Shown piece after piece: positions 24,856 to 32,640 of a DNA stretch of 64,000 nt (positions within the stretch are counted from its first letter, which is position 1; each line of letters opens with the position of its first letter). The notes beneath the pieces were generated by a model that ran no database searches, was not told the DNA's origin, and worked only from the letters and a program-made list of their open reading frames with translations. The stretch comes from Oceanibacterium hippocampi (lineage in GTDB: Bacteria; Pseudomonadota; Alphaproteobacteria; Sneathiellales; Sneathiellaceae), in assembly GCF_900172325.1 (NCBI RefSeq), contig NZ_FWFR01000004.1, positions 186,001 through 250,000 on the forward strand, given 5' to 3'. The translations under genes were made by a program, and so were the position numbers.

Positions 24856-26490
24856 ATGCCCTCCGGTGAACGACGGGATGGCGGCGAGTTCGATTACGTG
24901 ATCGTCGGGGCGGGCTCGGCCGGCTGCGTGCTTGCCAACCGGCTGAGCGCCGATCCGGCGGTTCGTGTGCTGCTGCTGGAAGCGGGCGGGCGCGATACCT
25001 ATCCGTGGATCCATATTCCCGTCGGCTATCTCTACTGCATGGGCAATCCGCGCACCGACTGGTGCTTCAGGACGGTGGCGGAGCCCGGCCTGAACGGCCG
25101 CGCGCTCGATTATCCGCGCGGCAAGGTGCTCGGCGGCTGCTCCTCGATCAACGGCATGATCTACATGCGCGGCCAGGCCCGCGACTACGACCAGTGGCGG
25201 CAGCTCGGCAATACGGGCTGGGGCTGGGACGACGTGCTGCCCTACTTCCGGCGCTCCGAGGACCATTACGAACGCGACGACGACAGCCATGGCCAGGGCG
25301 GCGAATGGCGGGTCGAGAAGCAGCGGCTGTCCTGGCCGATCCTCGACGCGATCTGCGAGGCGGCCGCCGAACTCGGCATTCCCCGGGTCGCCGATTTCAA
25401 TGACGGCGACAACGAGGGGGTCGGCTATTTCCAGGTTAACCAGCGCGGCGGCGTGCGCTGGAGCACCGCCAAGGCCTTCCTCCGCCCGGCCCTGTCGCGT
25501 CCCAACCTGACCGTCGTGACCGGGGCCCACGCCGAACGCCTGGTGATCGACGGGCGGCGCGTGCGCGGCATCGACTACCGGGTCGGCGAGGCCGGCTGGC
25601 GGGCGCGCGCCGGCGGCGAAGTGGTGCTGGCGGCGGGGGCGATCGGCACGCCGCAACTCCTTCAGCTGTCCGGCGTCGGGCCGGGTGCGCTGCTCGGCCG
25701 GCACGGCATTGCGGTCGAACTGGATCAACCAGGGGTCGGCGCGAACCTCCAGGATCATCTCCAGATCCGCACGATCTTCCGCGTGTCGGGAACCCGGACG
25801 CTGAACGAGCGGGCGAATTCCCTGCTCGGCAAGGCCGGGATCGGCCTCGAATACCTGCTGAACCGGTCCGGGCCCATGGCGATGGCGCCGAGCCAGCTCG
25901 GCATCTTCACCCGTTCGGACCCGTCATACGAGACCGCCAACATCGAGTATCACGTGCAACCGCTGTCGCTCGACCGCTTCGGCGAACCGCTGCACGATTT
26001 TCCGGCGATCACCGTGTCGGTCTGCAACCTGCGCCCGGAAAGCCGCGGCGAGGTGACGATTTCCGGCAGCGATCCAGGCGCCAAGCCGATCATCCGCCCG
26101 AACTATCTCTCGACCGACCGGGACCGGCTCGTCGCGGCGCAGTCGATCCGCCATGCCCGTTCGCTGATGGCGACCGGAAGGATGCAGGAATTCCGCCCCG
26201 TCGAGATCAAGCCGGGTCCGGAGATCGCGAGCGACGAGGAACTGGCGCATGCCGCCGGCGACATCGCGACGACGATCTTCCATCCGGTCGGCACCGCGCG
26301 GATGGGTCCGGACGATCAGGCGGTCGTCGACATCCGGCTCCGCTTCCGCGGACTGGAGGGCCTGCGCATCGCCGACGCTTCTGTCATGCCGACGATCACC
26401 TCGGGCAACACGAATTCGCCAGTCATCATGATCGCCGAGAAGGCCGCCGACATGATCCGCGAGGATGCGAAGCGCCGCAGGGCGGCATGA
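24856..26490 (+). CDS. GMC-family FAD-dependent oxidoreductase (choline/alcohol dehydrogenase-like)
   Basis: 544 residues. FAD-binding motif DYVIVGAGSAGCVLANRLS, the GMC signature region GKVLGGCSSINGMIYMRG, the second signature AAGAIGTPQLLQLSGVG and the C-terminal catalytic histidine segments TTIFHPVGTARMG and SGNTNSPVIMIAEKAADMI are all present. It oxidises an alcohol, possibly to an aldehyde. It belongs with the diiron protein upstream and overlaps the TRIC-type channel gene by four bases. Confidence 0.92.
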   Translation: MPSGERRDGGEFDYVIVGAGSAGCVLANRLSADPAVRVLLLEAGGRDTYPWIHIPVGYLYCMGNPRTDWCFRTVAEPGLNGRALDYPRGKVLGGCSSINGMIYMRGQARDYDQWRQLGNTGWGWDDVLPYFRRSEDHYERDDDSHGQGGEWRVEKQRLSWPILDAICEAAAELGIPRVADFNDGDNEGVGYFQVNQRGGVRWSTAKAFLRPALSRPNLTVVTGAHAERLVIDGRRVRGIDYRVGEAGWRARAGGEVVLAAGAIGTPQLLQLSGVGPGALLGRHGIAVELDQPGVGANLQDHLQIRTIFRVSGTRTLNERANSLLGKAGIGLEYLLNRSGPMAMAPSQLGIFTRSDPSYETANIEYHVQPLSLDRFGEPLHDFPAITVSVCNLRPESRGEVTISGSDPGAKPIIRPNYLSTDRDRLVAAQSIRHARSLMATGRMQEFRPVEIKPGPEIASDEELAHAAGDIATTIFHPVGTARMGPDDQAVVDIRLRFRGLEGLRIADASVMPTITSGNTNSPVIMIAEKAADMIREDAKRRRAA

Positions 26491-27113
26491 ACCCGGTTCT
26501 CGTTCACCTGCTCGACCTCGTCGGCGTGGCGGTCTTTGCCGCCTCGGGCGCCCTGGTCGCCAGCCGCAAGAAAATGGACGTGATCGGCTTCGCGTTGCTC
26601 GCCACCCTGACCGGGATCGGCGGCGGCACGGTCCGCGACCTGATCATCGACCGGCCGGTCTTCTGGCTGCTCGACCAGAGCTACCTCGCGGTCTGCGTTG
26701 CCATCGCGCTGGCGAGTTTCTTCCTCGCCCACCTGATCGGCCGGCGCTACATCGTGCTGCTCTGGGCCGACGCGATCGGGCTCGCCGCCTATGGCGTGCT
26801 CGGCGCCCATATCGCGCGCTCGGCGGGGGCCGGGGTACTGCCGGCCATTGCGCTCGGCATGATGACGGCGACCTTCGGCGGCCTGTTGCGCGACGTGGTC
26901 AGCCGCGAACTGCCGCTGATCCTGAAGACCGAGGTCTATGCGACCGCGGCGCTGGTTGCCGCCGGCCTGTTCGTGGGCGCCCGGGAACTCGGCCTCGAGG
27001 CGGTCCCGGCCGCCGCCATCGGCTTCGCCGGTGGCTTCGCGGTCCGCGCCGGCGGCATCATCTGGCACTGGTCGCTGCCCCGCTACCGGCCGCGCGAGGG
27101 TCGGGAATACTGA
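26487..27113 (+). CDS. Trimeric intracellular cation channel (TRIC/UPF0126) family protein
   Basis: 208 residues with about seven helices arranged as two internal repeats. The repeat landmark VASRKKMDVIGFALLATLTGIGGGTVRDLI recurs as AIALGMMTATFGGLLRDVVSRELPLIL, containing the Gly-rich kink and the GG...RD motif of bacterial TRIC channels. It probably conducts monovalent cations in the inner membrane. The start overlaps the GMC gene stop (ATGA), so it is translated from the same message. Confidence 0.88.
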   Translation: MNPVLVHLLDLVGVAVFAASGALVASRKKMDVIGFALLATLTGIGGGTVRDLIIDRPVFWLLDQSYLAVCVAIALASFFLAHLIGRRYIVLLWADAIGLAAYGVLGAHIARSAGAGVLPAIALGMMTATFGGLLRDVVSRELPLILKTEVYATAALVAAGLFVGARELGLEAVPAAAIGFAGGFAVRAGGIIWHWSLPRYRPREGREY

Positions 27114-27124
27114 GGAGCGGGCGA

Positions 27125-27150
27125 CACCGGGGCCGATCGCGGCCCCGGTG
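27125..27150. terminator. Bidirectional terminator hairpin between convergent genes
   Basis: A perfect 10-bp stem CACCGGGGCC / GGCCCCGGTG with a 6-nt loop, centred in the 46-bp gap between the convergent TRIC-type and VOC genes. It serves both directions by position; no clear T-tract. Confidence 0.6.
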
Positions 27151-27159
27151 CATGCCCGG

Positions 27160-27546
27160 TCAGGCGGACTGGGACTCGTAGGTGATCAGTGCCAGGACCG
27201 CGCCCGCCGGATCGGCGAAATGTGCCATCCGTCCGACGCCGGGCACGGAGAACGGCTCCATCAGTGGCTTCGCCCCCGCGGCGACCGCCTTCTTGAAGCG
27301 GGCATCCACGTCGTCGACCGTGATGTAGCTGACCCAGCTGCCCCGGTCCGCCGGCATCGGCGAGAAGCCGCCGATCGGGTGCTCGCCGACCATGATCCCG
27401 TAATAGGTGGCGCCATCCTGCATCGGCAGTTCGGCGATCTTCCAGCCGAGCACCTTCTCGTAGAAGGCGCGGGCGGCGGCGCCGTCCTTCGCGTGATGCT
27501 CGATCCAGCTCGGTGCGCCGTGCGTCATCATCGGTTCGCTGCTCAT
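27160..27546 (-). CDS. VOC family (glyoxalase/bleomycin-resistance-like) protein
   Basis: 128 residues with two half-repeats of the vicinal-oxygen-chelate fold: PSWIEHHAKDGAAARAFYEKVLGWKI and SYITVDDVDARFKKAVAAGAK...GRMAHFADPAGAVLALI. Small metal-dependent or metal-free ring-opening/resistance proteins share this fold. It is the downstream neighbour of the ECF42-type sigma gene but starts from its own promoter, which matches the sigma operon promoter, so it is probably a regulon member. Substrate unknown. Confidence 0.85.
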   Translation of the reverse strand: MSSEPMMTHGAPSWIEHHAKDGAAARAFYEKVLGWKIAELPMQDGATYYGIMVGEHPIGGFSPMPADRGSWVSYITVDDVDARFKKAVAAGAKPLMEPFSVPGVGRMAHFADPAGAVLALITYESQSA

Positions 27547-27593
27547 GTCTCGTCCTCCTGTCGCGTTTCGCCGCTTGATGCGGTTGAACAGAG

Positions 27594-27620
27594 GACGCGC
27601 CAGCGCCGAGCGAACCGACA
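27594..27620 (-). promoter_or_regulatory. ECF42-type promoter of the VOC gene
   Basis: Read on the minus strand: -35 TGTCGG, 17-bp spacer, -10 CGTC, continuing as CGTCCTCTGT. The same 12 bases (ACAGAGGACGCG on the plus strand) occur at the -10 region of the YciI-sigma operon promoter. The reported ECF42 consensus is TGTCGA ... CGA/TC. The promoter starts about 50 bp before the VOC ATG and immediately follows the sigma gene. Confidence 0.65.
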
Positions 27621-27636
27621 GGGCAGGGAAAAAAAC

Positions 27637-28878
27637 TCAGAGGGCGGCGAGACGGGCCTCGAGATGCTGCCGTTCGGCGGCGGTCGCGGCGAGTCCGAGG
27701 GCGCAGGTGATCGCCTCCCGCGCCGCTTTCAGGTCGCCGATCTCGGCAAGCAGCGCGCCCCGGACCCCATGGTAATAGAGATAGCCCTGGAGCGCGTCGC
27801 CGAGACCGTCGACAAGCGCGAGGGCGGCTTCCGGACCCGCCACCTTTGCCCGCGCGACCGCCCGGTTGAGGGTCACCACCGGCGACGGCTGAAGGCTCTC
27901 CAGGGCGCCGTAAAGCCGGTCGATCTCGGCCCAGTCGGTGTCGGCGGCGCATGGCGCGGCGCAATGGACGGCGGCGATGGCGGCCTGGACCTGGTACGGG
28001 CCGGGGCGGTGCTTGCGGAGTGCCTTCTCCAGCAGGACCCGGCCTTCGTCGATCAGCGTCCGGTTCCAGAGGCCGCGGTCCTGTTCGTCCAGCAGGATGA
28101 TGTTGCCGTCCGGATCGAGTCGGGCCCGGGCCCGGGAATGCTGGAACAGGCAAAGCGCGAGCAGGCCCATGATCTCGCTCTGGGCGGGAAAGAGCCTGAG
28201 CAGCAGGCGGATCAGGCGGATCGCCTCCTCGCAGAGCGGCGCGCGGATATGCGCGCCCTCGCCGGCCGAGGCGTAGCCTTCGTTGAACATCAGGTAGAGA
28301 TGGCCCGACACGGTGCCGAGCCGCTCCGCCCGTTCGGCGAGCGAGGGCGTGGCGAAGGGAATACCCGCGTCCGCGACCTTCCGCTTGGCCCGGGTGATCC
28401 GTTGTTCCATCGCCTTCCGGGTGACCAGGAAGGCGCGTGCGATCTCGCGCACGGAGAGCCCGGCAACGACCTTGAGCGCCAGCGCCATCTGGTCGGACTG
28501 CGGGATCGCCGGATGACAGCAGATGAACAGCAGGCGAAGAATGTCGTCGCGATAATCGTCGAGTTCGATGCGCTCCAGGGCGGCTTCCTCGCTGTCCAGG
28601 CCGTCGCTGATCTGGTCGGTGTCGAGTGGAACCGTGCGCCGGTTGCGGCGTATCGCGTCGATCCCCGCATTGCGCCCGGCGAGGATCAGCCAGGCGACCG
28701 GATCGTCGGGCAGGCCACGTTCCGGCCAGGACCCCAACGCGCGGAGCGAGGCCGTCTGGAACGCGTCTTCGGCGCGGTCGAGATCGCGGAAATAGCGGGT
28801 CAGCGCGCCGACGACCCTGGGCCGGGCCGAGCCGAGAACGGCGGCGAAACGGTCTTCACGGCAGAGTCTTCCCGTCAT
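27637..28878 (-). CDS. ECF42-type RNA polymerase sigma factor with long C-terminal helical extension
   Basis: 413 residues. Sigma region 2 covers about residues 10-75 (RFAAVLGSARPRVVGALTRYFRDLDRAEDAFQTASLRAL) and region 4 about 110-175 (LSVREIARAFLVTRKAMEQRITRAKRK). A C-terminal DUF6596/TPR-like extension follows (HLYLMFNEGYASAGEGAH; ALEIGDLKAAREAITCALGLA-like repeats). That extension is diagnostic of group ECF42, where it is thought to control activity. The start is set by the ATGA overlap with the YciI gene, the hallmark ECF42 partner. No anti-sigma factor is seen. Confidence 0.9.
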   Translation of the reverse strand: MTGRLCREDRFAAVLGSARPRVVGALTRYFRDLDRAEDAFQTASLRALGSWPERGLPDDPVAWLILAGRNAGIDAIRRNRRTVPLDTDQISDGLDSEEAALERIELDDYRDDILRLLFICCHPAIPQSDQMALALKVVAGLSVREIARAFLVTRKAMEQRITRAKRKVADAGIPFATPSLAERAERLGTVSGHLYLMFNEGYASAGEGAHIRAPLCEEAIRLIRLLLRLFPAQSEIMGLLALCLFQHSRARARLDPDGNIILLDEQDRGLWNRTLIDEGRVLLEKALRKHRPGPYQVQAAIAAVHCAAPCAADTDWAEIDRLYGALESLQPSPVVTLNRAVARAKVAGPEAALALVDGLGDALQGYLYYHGVRGALLAEIGDLKAAREAITCALGLAATAAERQHLEARLAAL

Positions 28879-29264
28879 CCGCTCTGTTCGGCGGCCTTGG
28901 CGCCGGCGAGGTCGCCGGTACCGAAATAGCGGATCGGCCGGATCTCGATGGAGCCGATGTCTGTGGGCAGCAGGCTGGCCGCCGCCACGGCCTCGTCGAG
29001 GTTGTCGCATTCGATCAGGTAGAGCCCGAGCAGCTGTTCCTTCGTCTCGGCGAAAGGCCCGTCGATCACCAGGGGCTTGCCTTCTCCCGGCTTGATCGTC
29101 ACGGCCGCGCTTGTCGACATCAGCCGGGCAAAGGGGCCGAGCCCGCCCGAAGCCCGCATGTGACTCTGCAGGACACCGTGGCGGGCCAGGATCGCTTCTT
29201 CGGCCTTCTGGTCGAGCTGGTCTAGTTCCGCCTCGGCGGCGTAAATCAGAATGGAATAGAGCAT
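28875..29264 (-). CDS. YciI/DGPF-domain protein, partner of ECF42 sigma factor
   Basis: 129 residues. It contains the DGPF motif (LVIDGPFAETKEQLLGLYLIEC) and the ferredoxin-like fold pattern of YCII proteins, ending with EIRPIRYFGTG. DGPF proteins are the conserved neighbours of ECF42 sigma factors, and the two genes overlap by four bases here. Some YciI proteins are small dehalogenase-like enzymes with a His-Asp pair; the role in signalling is not established. Confidence 0.88.
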   Translation of the reverse strand: MLYSILIYAAEAELDQLDQKAEEAILARHGVLQSHMRASGGLGPFARLMSTSAAVTIKPGEGKPLVIDGPFAETKEQLLGLYLIECDNLDEAVAAASLLPTDIGSIEIRPIRYFGTGDLAGAKAAEQSG

Positions 29265-29302
29265 CGACGTGTCTCCCCCGCTTGGTTGCCGTCATGACAG
29301 AG

Positions 29303-29329
29303 GACGCGGCAGGTCGTCGTCATCCGACA
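29303..29329 (-). promoter_or_regulatory. ECF42-type promoter of the YciI-sigma operon
   Basis: Minus-strand -35 TGTCGG, 17-bp spacer and -10 CGTC, followed by CTCTGT, about 40 bp before the YciI start codon. Near-identical in design to the VOC promoter at 27594-27620, implying autoregulation of the sigma factor. Confidence 0.65.
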
Positions 29330-29476
29330 TCCCGACAAGAGAATACCGCCCGGCAAGCCATTTCAGGGAATTTTCGCGACGCAAGCCTGTTCGATCGGTT
29401 GGACTTGTCGCCGTCATGCGCGCGTTGCGCGTGGCCGCTGTCAGAACGATCTCCGGCGCACTACAATGCGGTAACC

Positions 29477-29502
29477 TGTCGATTCGGACGTGCGAACGCG
29501 TC
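29477..29502 (+). promoter_or_regulatory. ECF42-type promoter of the GNAT gene
   Basis: -35 TGTCGA (an exact match to the reported ECF42 element), 16-bp spacer, -10 CGTC, 57 bp before the ATG at 29560. It is divergent to the YciI-sigma promoter. Confidence 0.55.
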
Positions 29503-29559
29503 GAACCGTGGGCGAGGTGGCAGACGGTACATCATTCACGACCGCAAGGGCGGACAGGT

Positions 29560-30054
29560 ATGCGAGTAGACATTCGCGACGAAGCGACGGCCGACCGGGC
29601 AGCGGTCCGGTCGGTGGTGACCCAGGCATTCGGGCGGCCGGCGGAAGCGGACCTGGTCGAGCGGTTGCGCGCCGACGGCGATGTCGAGATCGCGTTGGTC
29701 GCGTTCGACCGGGCCGGCCGCATTGTCGGCCATGTCCTGTTCTCGCCGATGACGGCGCCCTTCAGGGCGCTTGGCCTCGCCCCCGTTGCGGTCCTGCCGG
29801 AATGCCAGCGTTCCGGTATCGGCGGCCAACTGATCCGTGCCGGCATCGCGCGCGCCGCCGCCGCCGGATGGGCCGGCATCTTCGTGCTCGGCGAACCGGA
29901 ATATTACCAGCGCTTCGGTTTCCGGCCCGAGACCGCGGCGGGCTTCACCTCGCAGCATGCGGGGTCGTGGCTGATGGCGCTGGCGCTGAACGGATCGCTG
30001 CCGGCGACGACCGGACAGGTCGACTACGCACCCGCGTTCGCAGACCTGGAATGA
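29560..30054 (+). CDS. GNAT-family N-acetyltransferase (YhbS-like)
   Basis: 164 residues. The acetyl-CoA loop lies in LAPVAVLPECQRSGIGGQLIRAGIARA (R/Q-x-x-G-x-G/A pattern), and GIFVLGEPEYYQRFGFRPE is the YhbS-type C-terminal signature. It transfers an acetyl group from acetyl-CoA to an unknown amine. The start at 29560 follows AAGGGCGGACAGG and is the first Met that leaves the promoter region free. A matching ECF42 promoter upstream suggests it belongs to that regulon. Confidence 0.88.
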   Translation: MRVDIRDEATADRAAVRSVVTQAFGRPAEADLVERLRADGDVEIALVAFDRAGRIVGHVLFSPMTAPFRALGLAPVAVLPECQRSGIGGQLIRAGIARAAAAGWAGIFVLGEPEYYQRFGFRPETAAGFTSQHAGSWLMALALNGSLPATTGQVDYAPAFADLE

Positions 30055-30081
30055 CCGGCCGCGAAAAAGATGCCTCCGCGA

Positions 30082-30109
30082 TGTCACGCCAGATCAGTGC
30101 CGTTCCGTC
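30082..30109 (+). promoter_or_regulatory. ECF41-type promoter upstream of the AhpD-like/sigma operon
   Basis: -35 TGTCACG and -10 CGTC separated by 17 bp; ECF41 sigma factors are reported to use TGTCACA ... CGTC. It lies 29 bp before the ATG at 30139, leaving room for the ribosome site GGAGATGAGAG. The downstream operon encodes an ECF41 sigma factor, so autoregulation is likely. Confidence 0.55.
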
Positions 30110-30138
30110 TTGATGTCACAGTCGCATGGAGATGAGAG

Positions 30139-30600
30139 ATGACGTTGGAATCGCGTTTGAATTATCGCGAGGAGAATCCGAAGGCGGTCGAGGCAATGCT
30201 TGCCCTTGAAGGCTATGTCCGGGGATGCGGCCTCGAACACAGCCTGATGGAACTGGTCAAGACGCGGGCCTCGCAGATCAACGGCTGTGCCTTCTGCGTG
30301 CACATGCATACCCGTGACGCCCGCGCCGCCGGGGAGACCGAGGAACGTCTCTACCTGCTGTCGGCCTGGCGGGAATCGCCGCTTTACTCGGCGCGGGAAC
30401 GGGCCGCACTCGCCTGGACGGAGGCGCTCACCCGTGTGGCGGACGGGGCGCCGAGCGACGAGGACTATGCCGAACTGGCCCGCCGTTTCTCGCCGAAGGA
30501 GCAGGTTGACCTCGGCTTCCTGATCGGCGCGATCAATGTCTGGAACCGGATCTGCGTCGGCTTCCGCGTGATCCATCCGGTCGACCAGCGGGCGGCCTGA
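30139..30600 (+). CDS. Carboxymuconolactone decarboxylase/AhpD-like protein
   Basis: 153 residues. The AhpD-type redox motif C50-x2-C53-x3-H57 sits in INGCAFCVHMHTRDA, and the helical CMD fold continues to VWNRICVGFRVIHP. Such proteins reduce peroxides or act as alkylhydroperoxidase partners. Genes of this family are the standard targets and neighbours of ECF41 sigma factors. The sigma gene starts 4 bp after the stop, so the pair form one operon. Confidence 0.9.
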   Translation: MTLESRLNYREENPKAVEAMLALEGYVRGCGLEHSLMELVKTRASQINGCAFCVHMHTRDARAAGETEERLYLLSAWRESPLYSARERAALAWTEALTRVADGAPSDEDYAELARRFSPKEQVDLGFLIGAINVWNRICVGFRVIHPVDQRAA

Positions 30601-30604
30601 GCGG

Positions 30605-31522
30605 ATGGGCGAGGCGGCACAGGGCGAGGCGCTGCGACCCGATTCCCCCGCGCTTGCCGCGTTCGAACGGCATCGCGGCTATCTGCGGCACGTGGCCTAT
30701 CGCATGCTCGGATCGCTGGCCGATGCGGAGGACGTCCTGCAGGATGCCTACCTGCGCTGGCATCACGCCGACCGCGAGGCGGTCCGGAACGAGAAGGGCT
30801 ATCTTTCGAGCGTCGTGACCCGGCTCTGCCTGGATCACCTGGGATCGGCCCGGGTCCGGCGCGAGCAATATGTCGGGGCGTGGTTGCCCGAGCCGCTGAT
30901 CGACTCCGCCGACGACGCCGATGGGCCCGATGCCAGCGTCGAGTTCGGCTATGCTCTGATGCTGGCCCTGGAGCGGCTGTCGCCGCTTGAACGCGCGGCC
31001 TTCCTGCTGCACGACATCTTCGACATGAGCTTTACCGAGGTCGCCCGGTCGATCGGCCGGGACGAGGCGGCCTGCCGCCAGCTCGCCCTGCGGGCACGCC
31101 GCCATGTGCGCGAATCCCGGCCGCGCTTCCCGGTCCCTGCGGCGGAAGGTCGTGCGATCGCGGAAGCCTATTTCCGGGCCAGCCGGGATGGCGATATCGC
31201 ATCGCTGGAAAGCCTGCTCGCCGAACATGCGGTCATGGTTCACGATGGCGGCGGCCGCAAGCCGGCGGCCCTGAACCCGATCCGCGGGCGTGATCGGGTG
31301 CTGCGATTCAAGCAGGGGATCGCGCGCAAGCAGGGCAGAACGCCGTCGCGCCTGCTTCATCTCGGCCCGGTCGACGGGTTGCCGGGCCTCGTCACGATGG
31401 AACATGGCGAAACCCTCCAGGCAACCGCGCTGGTTATAGAGGAGGGGAGAATCGTCGCGATCTACGTGATCCGCAATCCGGACAAGCTGGCCCATATCGA
31501 CATGCCCGGCGCGCGCGCCTGA
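30605..31522 (+). CDS. ECF41-type RNA polymerase sigma factor with SnoaL-like C-terminal domain
   Basis: 305 residues. Region 2 (FERHRGYLRHVAYRMLGSLADAEDVLQDAYLRWH) and region 4 (LSPLERAAFLLHDIFDMSFTEVARSIGRDEAACRQLALRARRHVRE) are followed by a fused NTF2/SnoaL-like domain. All three ECF41 hallmarks are present: WLPEPL in the linker (93-98), DGGGR (214-218) and NPDKL near the C-terminus (291-295). The C-terminal domain acts as a built-in regulator, replacing an anti-sigma factor. It is cotranscribed with the AhpD-like gene. Confidence 0.93.
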   Translation: MGEAAQGEALRPDSPALAAFERHRGYLRHVAYRMLGSLADAEDVLQDAYLRWHHADREAVRNEKGYLSSVVTRLCLDHLGSARVRREQYVGAWLPEPLIDSADDADGPDASVEFGYALMLALERLSPLERAAFLLHDIFDMSFTEVARSIGRDEAACRQLALRARRHVRESRPRFPVPAAEGRAIAEAYFRASRDGDIASLESLLAEHAVMVHDGGGRKPAALNPIRGRDRVLRFKQGIARKQGRTPSRLLHLGPVDGLPGLVTMEHGETLQATALVIEEGRIVAIYVIRNPDKLAHIDMPGARA

Positions 31523-31638
31523 CGGCCCGAGGCCCTGTGAGCCATTCTTAATCTTTGCCCGGATAATGTTCCCGGCAGTGATCGCTGGATAATCGGGCGA
31601 GGCGGACGCATACTATCGTACGTTGTGGTGGGTGCAGG

Positions 31639-31657
31639 GTTCGCGCTGCCCGCGAAC
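31639..31657 (+). terminator. Hairpin in the gap before the polysaccharide deacetylase gene
   Basis: Arms GTTCGCG and CGCGAAC with a 5-nt loop, 117 bp after the ECF41 gene and 32 bp before the next start. It lacks a T-tract; it could end the sigma transcript or sit in the leader of the next gene. Confidence 0.3.
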
Positions 31658-31688
31658 GGTCCGTGGCGTCGTGTGAGAGGCATCGGTC

Positions 31689-32591
31689 ATGGCACTCAGA
31701 CTGAGCATGTGGGAAAAGAACTGGCCCGAGGTAGGCGCCGCATTGCGTGGTGGCGCGCCCGGTTTCCTGTTCATGCGGAAGCCGCAGGACATCGGCAACA
31801 ATGTCCCGGTCTTCTGCTATCACACCGTCGAGCGGGAGGCCTTTGTGGCCGATCTCGACTTTCTCGCCGCGAACGGCTACCGGACGATGTCCGCCGACGG
31901 TCTGCTCAGCCACATGATGGGCGAGGAACCGGCGCCCGCGCGATCCGTCGTGCTCACCTTCGACGACGGCGCCCGCAACCTTTACGAGGTTGTCTACCCG
32001 GCGCTGAAGCAGCGCGGCATGGTCGGTGTCGCCTTCGTCTGCGCCGGCCTGCACAAGGAACCGGGCGAGCAGGCGGCGATCATCAACGGCCATGCGGGCA
32101 TCGTGCCGCCGCTAGACTGGGTGCAGATGCGCGAGATGCACCGGGACGGCGTCATCGACTTCCAGTCGCACGGCCTTCGCCATGCGCCGGTCCCCGACTG
32201 GCCGGAGCAGGCGACCCTGCTCGGTGTCTCTGACGACTGGATCGAACTGGTCGAACTGCCCGAGACCTCGGTCCGGGATGAATTCGCCAGAGCCCGGGCG
32301 ATCCTCGAGGAGAAGCTGGACAAGACCGTCCTGCATCTCGCCTTCCCCTGCTACAAGGGCACCGAGGAGGGGCTGCGCATCGTCGCCGATTGCGGCTATC
32401 GCGCCGCCTGGTGGGGCGTGATGGCGGGCCGCGCCTTCAACCGGCCGGGCGATTCCCCCTGGCAGGTGACGCGCTGGAGCGGCGAGTTCGTTCGCCGGCT
32501 GCCCGGCGAGGGGCGGCGTCCGCTCGACCGCATTCTCTGGGACCGCTACGGCGGGACCCTTGACCGGGTGCTCGGCACAGTGCGGAAATAG
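31689..32591 (+). CDS. Polysaccharide deacetylase (NodB-homology) family protein
   Basis: 300 residues. The first NodB motif is complete (VLTFDDGARNLYEVVYPAL, catalytic Asp pair) and the second metal-binding motif is FQSHGLRHA (His-x3-His). No signal peptide is visible, which suggests a cytoplasmic location. A GGAFPCYKG-like segment (LHLAFPCYKGTEEGLRI) corresponds to motif 3. Family members remove acetyl groups from N-acetylated sugars. The NagA gene follows 49 bp downstream, suggesting amino-sugar metabolism, though the link is only positional. Confidence 0.85.
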   Translation: MALRLSMWEKNWPEVGAALRGGAPGFLFMRKPQDIGNNVPVFCYHTVEREAFVADLDFLAANGYRTMSADGLLSHMMGEEPAPARSVVLTFDDGARNLYEVVYPALKQRGMVGVAFVCAGLHKEPGEQAAIINGHAGIVPPLDWVQMREMHRDGVIDFQSHGLRHAPVPDWPEQATLLGVSDDWIELVELPETSVRDEFARARAILEEKLDKTVLHLAFPCYKGTEEGLRIVADCGYRAAWWGVMAGRAFNRPGDSPWQVTRWSGEFVRRLPGEGRRPLDRILWDRYGGTLDRVLGTVRK

Positions 32592-32640
32592 CGCCTCTCG
32601 ATCCGAAACGCTGCGGCCGGGGCCGCGACCGGTACATGTG

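Noticed and set aside
26938-28929. Plus-strand open frame of more than 600 codons across the VOC and sigma genes
   Set aside because: It runs antisense to two well-supported genes and has no recognisable domain; composition is that of a GC-rich shadow.
30114-30120. Second TGTCACA just before the AhpD-like gene as an ECF41 -35 element
   Set aside because: No CGTC lies at a usable distance; the upstream TGTCACG has one with a 17-bp spacer.
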